Positions 22,913 to 32,160 of a DNA stretch of 48,153 nucleotides are shown here, one piece after another. A program made the position numbers and the translations under genes. The notes below the pieces were generated by a model that worked only from the letters and a program-made list of their open reading frames with translations, did not search any database and was not told where the DNA came from. Origin of the DNA: Thoreauomyces humboldtii (Eukaryota > Chytridiomycota > Chytridiomycetes > Spizellomycetales > Powellomycetaceae); contig JADGJA010000076.1 of NCBI GenBank assembly GCA_027596035.1, positions 1 to 48,153 of the forward strand, in the 5' to 3' direction. Numbering within the stretch: position 1 is the first letter of the stretch; each line of letters opens with the position of its first letter.

Positions 22913-24136
22913 TCACATGAGTCCCTCCGCCTTGAGGACCGTGACGGCGCTGTCAAGGTCCGTTGGTGCACCGAGGATGGTCTTTGCCATTCCCGAGATG
23001 ACACCTTCTCCCGTCTCGTGCTTGAGTTCCTCGTACCATGCCAGCGTGGCGTCCATGTCCTTTCCGTGGATCATGTCCGCGCGCTTCCGGGCCCTTCCTA
23101 CAAGCTGCACGGTGCGTTCCACGCGCAAGTCGTCGTACTCCTTCAACGCGGCCGCGTAGTCCCCCGGGTGGTTCTTGAGAGCCTGAGCTAGGACCCATCC
23201 GTCCTCCATGGCCTGACATCCGCCCTGACCGAGGTCGGGAGCCGTTCCGTGGGCGCTGTCTCCGATCATGACGGCCCGACCCTTGACGAAGGTCTCGAGC
23301 TCCTCGATGTCGTTGATGTCGACCCGAGCGACGGTGGCTGGGTCGAGGTTCCGGATGAGGGTCTGGACGGGTGCGGCCCATCCGGCAAAGTGCTCCGACA
23401 GCTCCTGACGGTACTGGTCGGGGGAGCTCTTGGTTCCTGGTGGCAGACACACGTCGAAGAAGAAGTAGAACTTGTCGTCTCCCATGGGCATCATGCTGAC
23501 GCGCTTGCCGTCGCCCACGAACTGGGTCCAGGTGGTGGGGTCACCGAGGTCGGGCGTGATGGGGACGGATCCGTTGAAGTTGACGTATCCGACGTACTGA
23601 CGGTTGACCTTTCGTCCGGCCACCTCGTCGCGAAGGCGAGAATGGGTTCCCTCTGCGATGACGAGGAGGTCACCGGAAGCGGTGGTTTCGTCGGCGAACC
23701 TGACGGTGACGCCGTCCTTGTCCTGCTCGAACTCTGCACCTCGCTTTCCGAGGTGGATCTTTACGCCGTTGGCAGTGGCGCCGTCCAGCAGCAGCCTCTG
23801 CAAGTGGGTTCGAGCGACGGGGCATGCTCGCTGCTTGACGAGGTCGTAGAGGGGGATGAGACTGAAGTCGCACAGGGGCTGACCGTCCTTTGTACAGTAT
23901 GCCATGCGCTGCATGTCTCCGGCGCATCCCTCGATCTCTGCTCCGAGGCCGCAGTGCTTGAGGACCTTGACGCCGTTGGACCAGACAGAAATGGCGGCCC
24001 CGACCGGTCGCATTTCCTCGACCCGCTCATAGATCTGCACGTCAGCTCCGGGTAGAGCGCGAGCCAGCGCGATTCCCGTCGTGAGACCTCCAATCCCTCC
24101 TCCCACTATGATAACCTTTGGTGAAGTGTGTGTCAT
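22913..24136 (-). CDS. HpxO-like FAD-dependent urate hydroxylase (flavin monooxygenase)
   Basis: A single uninterrupted frame of 407 aa from the ATG at 24136. It has the FAD dinucleotide fold KVIIVGGGIGGLTTGIALA (about 7-25), the GD motif GDSAHGTAPDLGQGG, and blocks I recall from bacterial HpxO: VGAAISVWSNGVK, CPVARTHLQRLLLDG, YVGYVNFNGSVPI, KFYFFFDVCLPPG, HGKDMDATLAWYEEL and HETGEGVISGMAKTIL. HpxO oxidises urate to 5-hydroxyisourate using NADH. No intron is present, whereas every other confidently placed gene in the window has at least one. The frame stays open upstream to about 24375 without an ATG, so an N-terminal extension from a spliced exon is possible. The C-terminus (KAEGLM) is not a classical PTS1. 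It is divergent from PEX10, 255 bp away. Confidence 0.88.
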   Translation of the reverse strand: MTHTSPKVIIVGGGIGGLTTGIALARALPGADVQIYERVEEMRPVGAAISVWSNGVKVLKHCGLGAEIEGCAGDMQRMAYCTKDGQPLCDFSLIPLYDLVKQRACPVARTHLQRLLLDGATANGVKIHLGKRGAEFEQDKDGVTVRFADETTASGDLLVIAEGTHSRLRDEVAGRKVNRQYVGYVNFNGSVPITPDLGDPTTWTQFVGDGKRVSMMPMGDDKFYFFFDVCLPPGTKSSPDQYRQELSEHFAGWAAPVQTLIRNLDPATVARVDINDIEELETFVKGRAVMIGDSAHGTAPDLGQGGCQAMEDGWVLAQALKNHPGDYAAALKEYDDLRVERTVQLVGRARKRADMIHGKDMDATLAWYEELKHETGEGVISGMAKTILGAPTDLDSAVTVLKAEGLM

Positions 24137-24391
24137 TGCGTCAACGTCTATAGGTCCGTGGGCTTCCTCCGTCTTCCTCCGTTTTTGCTTGAGCTCAGAG
24201 ACGATTCGAGGAGAAGCGGGTAGTGGTGCTGTGGTGGGGTCCGTCGTCGTCTTTGCCCATGACTCACACCCCCACTGAGCTTTCTTCCTCTTCAATTTCC
24301 CATCCAGATCCAGGGTGAGGTTCCGGTCGTAGCATTCAGCCAACGTCACCTCTTGGAGACTCTCCAGGGCTCATACTACAAGCAGCATAAC

Positions 24392-25915
24392 ATGTCGGGA
24401 TCAGATGCATCGTCGCCAGCACAACGAGCAGAAGCACTGGCACCTATCATACCATCTGAACCACCTCTGTCCCACGACACTTTTGCTACAGCTGCTCCTT
24501 CCCCGCTCCGCTTCCCCTTCGCGTCCCAGCCGGACCTCATCCGAGGCGCTCAGAAGGATGCACACTACCAGTCTCTCCTCCACGAGCAGGCGTCCACCGT
24601 GTTCCGCTCCTTCTTCGGTATCCCCTTCCCTGAACTCCCAAGACCCGATGAACCTCTCGTATTCAACGCCCCTCACGTCCGCTTTTCCCAGGAACACGCA
24701 CCCACCTGAAGTTTCAGAATGAGGTGGCATTGGCCGCGGACGCAGCCTATCGAGGATTGACCACTGTCGCCGGTAATCCAGCGAATGGACTACTGAAGGG
24801 TGGCAATCGCGCTGACCTTGGACGTTCAAGGCAGTCGAACACTAGGGGAGGAGTACTGCGACATCATGCACGTGACGGGCTCTACTCTCGTTCATCCATC
24901 AGCGACGGTTGGTTCCCGGGATCGGACCTGGGAAGCATCATCAGCTCTCATTCTAACGTGAATTCACACAGCTACGGACCTTGCTCGTTCTGCTCCAGGT
25001 GGTAGCACCATACGCTCTCACGCGCGCGGCTTCCATCTTTGCCAGGGATGCAAAACGGAAACGTGAGTGCTTTTGATCGCTCGGCGGCACGCACCGGCAA
25101 GAAGCGATTTGATTGAATGACCTTGCACATCTCCAGCCGCCTCGGCGAAGCTCCTTGGCATCCGTCTGTCCAAACTTTCATCTGCCCTCATCTTCCTGCA
25201 ACGCGTCCTCAAATCGCATCTCGCACCACTGCATCTCGCATTGTTCTACTTGGCTGGGTCCTTTTATACCCTCTCGGCTCGGATACTGGGCATCCGCTAC
25301 GTGCGTACCACCAATGTTTCCCTTCCGGAAGGAACGCCACGCTGACTTCCGGGGCTGGCCGTGTCTTACGCTTCTACAGATCTTTCTCAGGCAGTTGCGA
25401 CCAAACGAGAGTCGAGGTGGCTACGAACTTCTGGGAGCTTTGATCGTGGTGCAATTGCTAGTCAGGACGTATCTCGACTACCGACAGTCCGGGAAAACAG
25501 ATGAGGGCGACAACGAGCAGGACAATGACTATGATGAGTAAGCGAAGATCAGGGGACACGATACCCATCACAGTTACCGACAGCTCCTATTCCTGGTTCT
25601 CTACCGGTTTTCAGTGATGAGGATGCCTCTCAGAGCGCGGCGCTGGGCTTGACCCCTGCGCAAGCATCCGCTCAGAAGTGCATGTTGTGCCTGGGTCCCC
25701 GAAAGCACACCACCGCGACACCGTGCGGGCATGTGTTTTGCTGGAATTGCATAGCGGAATGGTGTCGAAACAAGGTAAGCCATCCTCCTCACGATGTTGG
25801 TCCTCCATGGATATCACCATGTTTCTCATGCCCTACTCCTTCCTTGTAGGCCGAATGTCCGTTATGCAGGCAGGCCATCAACCCTTCCCACCTGTATGTA
25901 GTACATAATTTTTAA
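24392..25915 (+). CDS. PEX10: Peroxin 10, RING-type E3 ligase of the peroxisome membrane
   Basis: Eight exons: 24392-24617, 24692-24772, 24831-24907, 24972-25062, 25137-25300, 25380-25537, 25615-25774 and 25850-25915 (340 aa). PEX10 forms the RING complex with PEX2 and PEX12 that ubiquitinates the PTS1 receptor PEX5. Splicing yields the N-terminal block [20 protein letters not shown], then [30 protein letters not shown], and the hydrophobic [20 protein letters not shown] followed by LGIRYIFLRQL. The C-terminal C3HC4 RING spans about 288-325: [20 protein letters not shown], then CWNCIAEWC, then ECPLC. The donor of intron 3 (GTTGGT, 24908) is the least certain boundary. All phases close. Confidence 0.96.
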
Positions 25916-26062
25916 GCCATTTAATAGCCTGCGGGAGGTTGATTGTGAATGCGATCTATTGCCACGATCGTGATGGCCAAAAAAGGAAGGTGTTCTAGCG
26001 GAAGGTTCGATGATGAAAAAGGTGGAAGAGCAACCAAATAAAGACAGTCGGTCCGTTGCCCT

Positions 26063-27834
26063 CTACGCCGCAGCGGAGCTCGACTTTGTCCAGTCCGTTT
26101 CACCTTGATCCTGGGCAGCGGCTCCGGCCTGGTAGTCAGGCTTCAGTTCGGCGACCTCCCTCTTGAGGATCCTGGACTGGGTGTCTGCGCGCTCGAACAT
26201 CTCCTCGGCGAGGGCACGGTTCTCGGGGGTCAAGGAACCCATGTCGGTCTTGATGGACGCGGCGGTCTTGGCCATGTGACCGAGGACCACGCCGAGCTGG
26301 TTGGGCAGCCAGGTGACGATGGGGGATCCTCCGGTGGCGGTGGGGTGCTTGGAGTACTTCAGGATGTACGACTTTGTGAAGTTCCAGTGACGAGCACGGA
26401 ACTCGCGGAGCTGGTCGAGAAGGGAGAGGTAGAGAACTAAACAAAGTGCGCGAGGAACAAAGGTAATCAGCAAAGGAGCACAATACGCTTGGAAAAAGCG
26501 GAAAACGAGTGAGAATCCCTCACCGGCAGAGTTGGCATCCTTGAGAGCGAAGGCGCGCACACCGACGTCCCGAGCGCGTTGCTCGACCCATCCGAGCCAG
26601 AGGTTGTGGTTCTCCGGACGGTAGGAACGGAAGTCGCGCAGAATGTCCGTCATCGGGTTGTCGGGCATCTCCTCGGTCACGCCAAGGAAGTTGTCGAGGG
26701 TGGGGACGATGCTGCAGGAAGACCGAAACAATGGTCAGAAAAAGGCTGAATGGGATCCTTGGCGACTGGCCGCTCACCTGTCGTTGGCACCCGACTCGCC
26801 ACGGTAGAAGGTGGCCTGGTCGCTGACGCCCTCGTAAACGACTCCCTTGGGGAACATGGGCTGGTTCTTTGTTCCCATGATGAAGGTGCGGAACTTCATG
26901 TAGTCTCCGGGAGCAGAGTTCTCCCACATGGTCTCCATAGTGAGGTTGATGACCTGGAGGGCCTCCCTCATCCTCACAAGCTCCTTGTCAAAGGTTCCAC
27001 GGTCCTTCGCCTCGGCAGCAGCGAGCGCCTTCGTGGTGGCGTCCGTCTGCTTTCCGGTGTTGGCCACCATGGCAACGTGGACGAGGATGAAGCCGCTCTC
27101 GGAAGGCATGCCGGAGAAGCCTCGGATGAGGGCCAGGTTGTCGTAAGCGAGGGGGCCCTTGGGGTCAAGACGCTTGTAGTTGTAAAGAGCGTAACTCTGG
27201 GCGTATTCCATGAAGGGCTTGGCGGCGAGCTTGGCGCTCACGGCCGCGAGAGGAACCGCCAGCTGACGGGGAAGGACGTCCCGCCCGAGACCGTAGGATT
27301 CTCCGCCTCCACCGGTCTTGCGGTGCACGATGTCGCATGGCTCCAACAGATATGCGGATGCTAAAGCGAGGACACGAAGGTCAGTCGTCCAGATTCCGTC
27401 AAGAAGGGTGAGATCCACCGAGTCTGTAACGATGCGTCCGCACCTGCAAATGTGTAATCACGGAAAAGCGCGAGGAGGACGCGAGGGTCCTTCTCCTTTG
27501 CCACATGGGCAGAGTAGTCTGGGAGTTCCTTCTTGATTGCATCTCCAAAGTCGCCGGAAGCGAGGAGTCCCGGCTTGCCGTTGTCCAGACGCGTCAGGGG
27601 CATCCGCGTGAGCAGATCTTCGAGGCCACCATACGCGGCGGGAAGTTCGACAAGCGGGTCGGACAGCGGCAAGAAACCGTTGGCAGGGGTAATGGTGAAT
27701 TCGGATGGGACTTTGGAAACGGGGTATGTGGATGCAGCACGGGCGGAGGGGTTGGGCACGGTCGCCAGTCCTCGCCGAAGGATGCCCTTGAAAGCTGGTG
27801 CAAAGATTGCTCGATGTGCTTGGTGTTTGAACAT
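26063..27834 (-). CDS. BNA2: Indoleamine 2,3-dioxygenase (fungal BNA2-type)
   Basis: Four exons, 27834-27444, 27360-26778, 26711-26524 and 26436-26063, encode 511 aa. The heme enzyme opens the indole ring of tryptophan to N-formylkynurenine, the first step of kynurenine and de novo NAD+ synthesis. Family segments include ASAYLLEPCDIVHRKTGGG, GDYMKFRTFIMGTKNQPMFP, DSIVPTLDNFLGV and RSYRPENHNLWLGWVEQ. The likely proximal heme histidine lies in RARHWNFTKSYIL, and TATGGSPIVTWLPNQL follows. The N-terminus (MFKHQAHRAIFAPAFKGILR...) is basic and amphipathic, resembling a mitochondrial presequence, which would be unusual for a usually cytosolic enzyme. A TATA-like box lies about 90 bp upstream. Confidence 0.95.
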
Positions 27835-27922
27835 GATTGTGTATCGAGTATACAGTACGTTACTTTTGATGCCTCAAGCGTGACTGGCGAGTGCGAGGCG
27901 GGCGACTCGACCGACCTGCTGG

Positions 27923-27932
27923 CTTATATATA
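27923..27932 (-). promoter_or_regulatory. TATA-like box upstream of the IDO gene
   Basis: On the minus strand the sequence is TATATATAAG, about 90 bp upstream of the IDO start codon at 27834. The placement fits a core promoter, but there is no other support. Confidence 0.5.
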
Positions 27933-28227
27933 GGAACTGGACCGAACCTTTCGCGTTGGGATCCCCACGGTGAACCACGGTGGCACCCGCACCCCATGGC
28001 CCTGGACAAAGCCTCGTTGGACGGCGCAGAGTCATGTGGGTAGTAGGCAGTGTACGAACCGGCACACCTGCTGAAGGGCTTTTTTTTTCTCTCTCAAGAT
28101 GTACACCCGGTCAGTGGCGGCCGCTACGGTTCCTATGTGCAGTCACCGTACAGTACACACGCGCACTGATACAATCGAGAAGGGCGGGACGGGCGGCGCG
28201 GACGACCAATCCTCCAATCCCAGACAC

Positions 28228-28344
28228 TTTAGGCCAACAGGGGCAAGGATTTTAGGCCAAATGGAGCAAGACTCTAGGCCAGTGGGGGCAAGACGCGGGG
28301 GTGGCCGTCAAGTACAAACCGACTTTAGGCCAATGAGGGCAAGA
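28228..28344. repeat. Four degenerate 22-23-nt direct repeats (TTTAGGCCAA--GGGGCAAGA)
   Basis: Copies lie at 28228-28249, 28250-28271, 28272-28294 and 28322-28344. Each has the core (T/C)TAGGCCA followed by five or six variable bases and G(G/A)GCAAG. The first three are head to tail and the fourth is separated by 27 bp. The conserved halves and variable middle resemble either a decayed minisatellite or an array of a bipartite binding site. Confidence 0.7.
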
Positions 28345-29174
28345 ATCAGCTGACCATCCCAAAAATTGCGAAGCTGGCGAAACAAGGTATACAACGTGGT
28401 GGTACTGCGCTGGCGAAAGAAGATGCGTGCGAGACAGGCGAGCGAGACAGACGATGTGGGCTGCGTGAGGATGTGCGATGAGGGGGCAGTACTGTTGAGT
28501 GCGAAGAGAGAGGCGATGATGATCGAAGGATGGAGGAGACTCGCCTAGTCATCGGTCCTCAGGTGAAGTTCGTGGAAGGTGGGCTAGAACGTGGGCGAGG
28601 GTACAGGCCGTAGCCTTTGCATCAACTGTACATTCACCGTCGGTCGGCGTTCGGAAGTGCTTGTCCGATGTTCGATGTCGATAGTTCAGGGCAGCTGTCC
28701 GATGTCGAAAGCCTGACGGGAAGATGATGGCCGACGGGAGTCGAAGGTGACCGAGGACGTGCGCGCTGGGTACCCCAGATCAAGGTGGGTGGGAGTAGTC
28801 GCTGATGGCTGGAGTAGAATCAGGCGAAGTATGCCCGTCTCGCTCTGAGGTCTCGTTGACCTGGGAGCAAGTATCATGATACCGGTAGAGGTGACTTTTG
28901 ACCCAGACACTTGCAGAGCCCCAGGTCGGCCCCAGGTCCCAGCCCGCCGGGCCCGCCGTCCGCCGTTCCACCCAGTCAGTGTAAAGCTGTCGAGAGGAAA
29001 CCCATGTGCATGTCCGACCATGTCCGAAAGCCGGCTAGTCATCGTCCAGTACCTTCCAGCGGTATATTACCAGGTATGCATACTTCTACAGCCTTCCAAA
29101 GCATTAGACTGACTGGAATAGAAGCTGCCGTTCAGGCCACCGTCAACTAATACCAACGGGAGTAGTGATTGGAA

Positions 29175-31872
29175 ATGCTCCATGAGCTGCTGCTGACCCT
29201 CTGTGGACACTCAGGCGATATCTTTGTTCCTTGGCCACAAGCCCTCCCCACAACCTACGCAGTGGCTCCTGACTTTCCTCTGCTCCATCCCGCTGAACGT
29301 ACCGCTTTGAACCGCCTTGCTCGTATCGGTTTCAACTACGCGTCCATCAGAACCTTCATCGACGCACAAAAGGAGAATGTCTGGGATGCTGTGCTAAAGG
29401 ACCCACGAGTGGGGCCCGGGTCCATCCGCCCCGGCTTCTACCTTTTGGCTCTTTGCGGAGGCCTGGAGGAAGTTCTGGAAGGGTACATGGACGTCGTGGT
29501 GGAGGCAGAGAGAAAGGTGCTCTCGAGCTTGGATCTGGACACGGATGGGGCTAGGACTCCTCTGAGCTACTTCACTTACGTTTTCGGAAAGGTAGCGAGC
29601 GTCTCCTTGCGACGGGCGTCTACGGACCAAGTTCTTCAAGTCTGAACGAGCTCTTTCCAGTACCAGATACTGCTACCGCAACTACTGGCCCTTCTGAAAA
29701 CCCTGGAGGCTGCTCATACTAGCTATCACGGAGCCAAAATCCTCGACCTGCTTCACAGCAGCTGCAAAAGCGGTCTGTCGGAGGTGAGGGAGGTCGTACT
29801 GAGGTATAGGGCCGGTCCTCCTGCCTCCCCCTGAAGCTTGCAGCATGTGCTGACTGAACTATCAAAGGCTCTTTCAGTCATGCATGGCAGTGTTCTACAG
29901 ACAGCTTGTCGGATGGATGTTGTACGGAAGCTTGACCGATCCACATGATGAGTTCTTTGTACAACGCGGTGACTTGGTCAAGCATGGGACGGGAGACAAT
30001 CAACTCCAACTTGATCGTACTCGCTGGTAGGTACCTTTGACGTGTCCCCTGAATTCCTCTCGCCTGACAATTCCTAGGCAGTCGCAGTATGTGGTCGAAC
30101 AACGCCTCGTCCCAGATTTCATTCCCGAGTCGATGGCCGCGACCATCCTGTTCATTGGCAAAGCTGTTGTTACCATCAAGGAATCCAAGAGACCAGAAAG
30201 TAACTCTTGGTTGAAGCCGGGTCGAATCTCGAATCGCGCTGACGTTCATGTCTAGGGGCGCGCATCGCCGCCCTAATCACAAAGCACGTCACCCCGCTCT
30301 CGAAACTCTCGGAAACATCCGGCTTCCGCCCTCTAGAGTTTCAGACGGCGGTTAACAATGTAAAAGAAGACGTAGCAGCGATACTTTGGGATGTGGTGGT
30401 CATGGACGAGCATCTTGTCAGTCATTTGAAGGTACGAATGTATGCGAGAAGGTGCTCCTGACTGTGGTGCTCACTGTTGAAACGATGCCCAGGCTTTCAA
30501 GGAGTGCTACCTCATGGGATCTGGGGACCTGTGGATGGGCTTCATTGAGGAATGCGGCAAATTGCGCATGAAAGCCAACTCACGGCTATCTCTGGTTACA
30601 GATCATGGTACGGATAAACCATAACAACCTTGCTGCGCACGGCAGCTGATCAAATCACCACATAGAGCTCAACTCCACGTTTCGAAGCCTTCTGCAAAAC
30701 CTGGGAACCGCGGGCGGGGACCTACTGGCGGAGCACTTTCGCTTCAAAGTCCTGAGAAGTGAAGGTGGGGTTCAACAGTTTTCCGAAGCCTTGCGTTTTC
30801 TGACCTTCTACAGATCCTGGCCGCGCGCACCATTCAAATATCTCAGGCATAAACTTCCGCCTGGAGTACATCGTCACCTGGCCTCTGGACCTGGTTTTTA
30901 CCGAGACCGACATCGATAGATACAACGACATATTGTCGTTTCTTCTGAATCTCAAAAGCACGCACATGCGGGTTCAACGAGTGTGCTCATCCATCAGCCA
31001 ATCATTTCGAGTGGGCAACGCCAGCAACCGGAATCGAAAATCGGCTACCGACACGCGGGCACACGAGGAGCTTCCCAGGGAGCTCTGGCAGCTGCGAGCT
31101 CGGATGATGTTTCTTTTGGACTGCCTGTGGTCTTACGTGCAGGTAAGTGCTTTTGATGCCACCCCAACACAATGGTTGGCCAACAACTCAGCCCCCCGTT
31201 CGCAGATGGACGTTCTCGAAGCAAGTTTCCAGAGCCTTTTGGCAGATGTGACGCAGGATTATCATAACGCCGAGCAGAATGTGTCTGAATCGTCCGATAA
31301 CGAAGGGAACACTTCGCCTCTCCCGTCCACGGACCCACCCACGACATCATTTCGACCCTCCTCGCGTCGGTCATCGAGTACCAAGCCCTTGCGTTCCCCT
31401 GTCTCGCCAGAAACTCGACCAGACTTTGAAGACATCCAGTTCGCTCACCAGGCATACGTCGATGCTGTCTGCAGAGGGTGCTTCCTGACCGACCAATTGA
31501 GTGCCATCCGTGATGGAGTAAGGAGGGTTCTCGCCTCTTGCGAACAGTTTTGCGGCATCGTCGATCGGATCATGAGTGCCGGCGAATGGGGAAGCGAAGA
31601 GCAGGTGCAGGACGCGAAGGCCCACGAACGGCAGATTTCCAGCATCAGACAGGTAAACTTTTATTTAGTCAATCACTGAACGCCTGCAACAAGCTCATCA
31701 GGTTGTTATTCAATAGGAGTTCGACGACTCCACCTCCTTCCTATTCATGGTGTTTTCGGGAGTTCAAGGGACATCCTCCCACTCCCCACTCATGTCCCAG
31801 CTTCTCTTGAGAATGGATTTCAACAAGTGGTATAGTCTTACGCAAGAGCGACAGCAAGAAACCGCGCGATAA
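29175..31872 (+). CDS. GCP4: Gamma-tubulin complex component 4 (GCP4)
   Basis: Ten exons: 29175-29591, 29661-29803, 29868-30026, 30078-30199, 30256-30431, 30493-30607, 30666-30764, 30814-31142, 31206-31652 and 31717-31872 (720 aa). GCP4 is a core Spc97/Spc98-family subunit of the gamma-tubulin ring complex that nucleates microtubules. The start MLHELLLTLCGHSGDIFVPW matches GCP4 N-termini. GRIP1-region segments include DFPLLHPAERTALNRLARIG and, after splicing, MAVFYRQLVGWMLYGSLTDP. The GRIP2 region, which binds gamma-tubulin, includes NFRLEYIVTWPLDLVFTETD and ARMMFLLDCLWSYVQMDVLE. A Ser/Pro-rich insertion (residues about 530-585) lies in the C-terminal domain and probably loops out. All phases close across the nine introns, which are about 51-69 nt. 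Confidence 0.94.
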
Positions 31873-32160
31873 ATACGGCTGAGCATCATCGCTTTGTTTC
31901 TATGGGATGTCCCTTACGATAAGGCTATACACTGATAAGCCACATACTGCTTGTTTTTGTTCAACAAGTCTCAATCTTGGTAGAAATAGTGCTCAAGAAC
32001 GCAGAAGACAAATTCCCGCTCAGATCCCCGCTAGAGATGCAAAATTGATATTGGTTTGGAAATTTGAGGGGTGGGCTACCATATCGTAGCTAGGCCGTGC
32101 AGACATCGAGCCATTGTAACCGCTTGGTCGCCCTTCACCCTGCCAATAATGGCTGAGGAC

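Larger units (their letters stand above)
27835..29174. other. Divergent intergenic region between IDO and GCP4
   Basis: About 1.3 kb with no recognisable gene. It holds the IDO TATA-like box, a T-rich run near 28080, the AGGCCA tandem repeats at 28228-28344, a TCCGATGTCGA-like motif repeated near 28663-28708, and a GC-rich stretch at 28918-28970. The short frames within it have no protein character. Confidence 0.45.

Noticed and set aside
23249..24055. 268-aa plus-strand frame opposite the HpxO-like gene
   Set aside because: It is a shadow of a GC-rich coding strand. The minus-strand product has a full FAD monooxygenase pattern and this one has none.
28346..29112. Short frames on both strands in the IDO-GCP4 gap
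   Set aside because: They are short, GC-driven and lack recognisable protein features. No transposon signature or terminal inverted repeats were seen around them.
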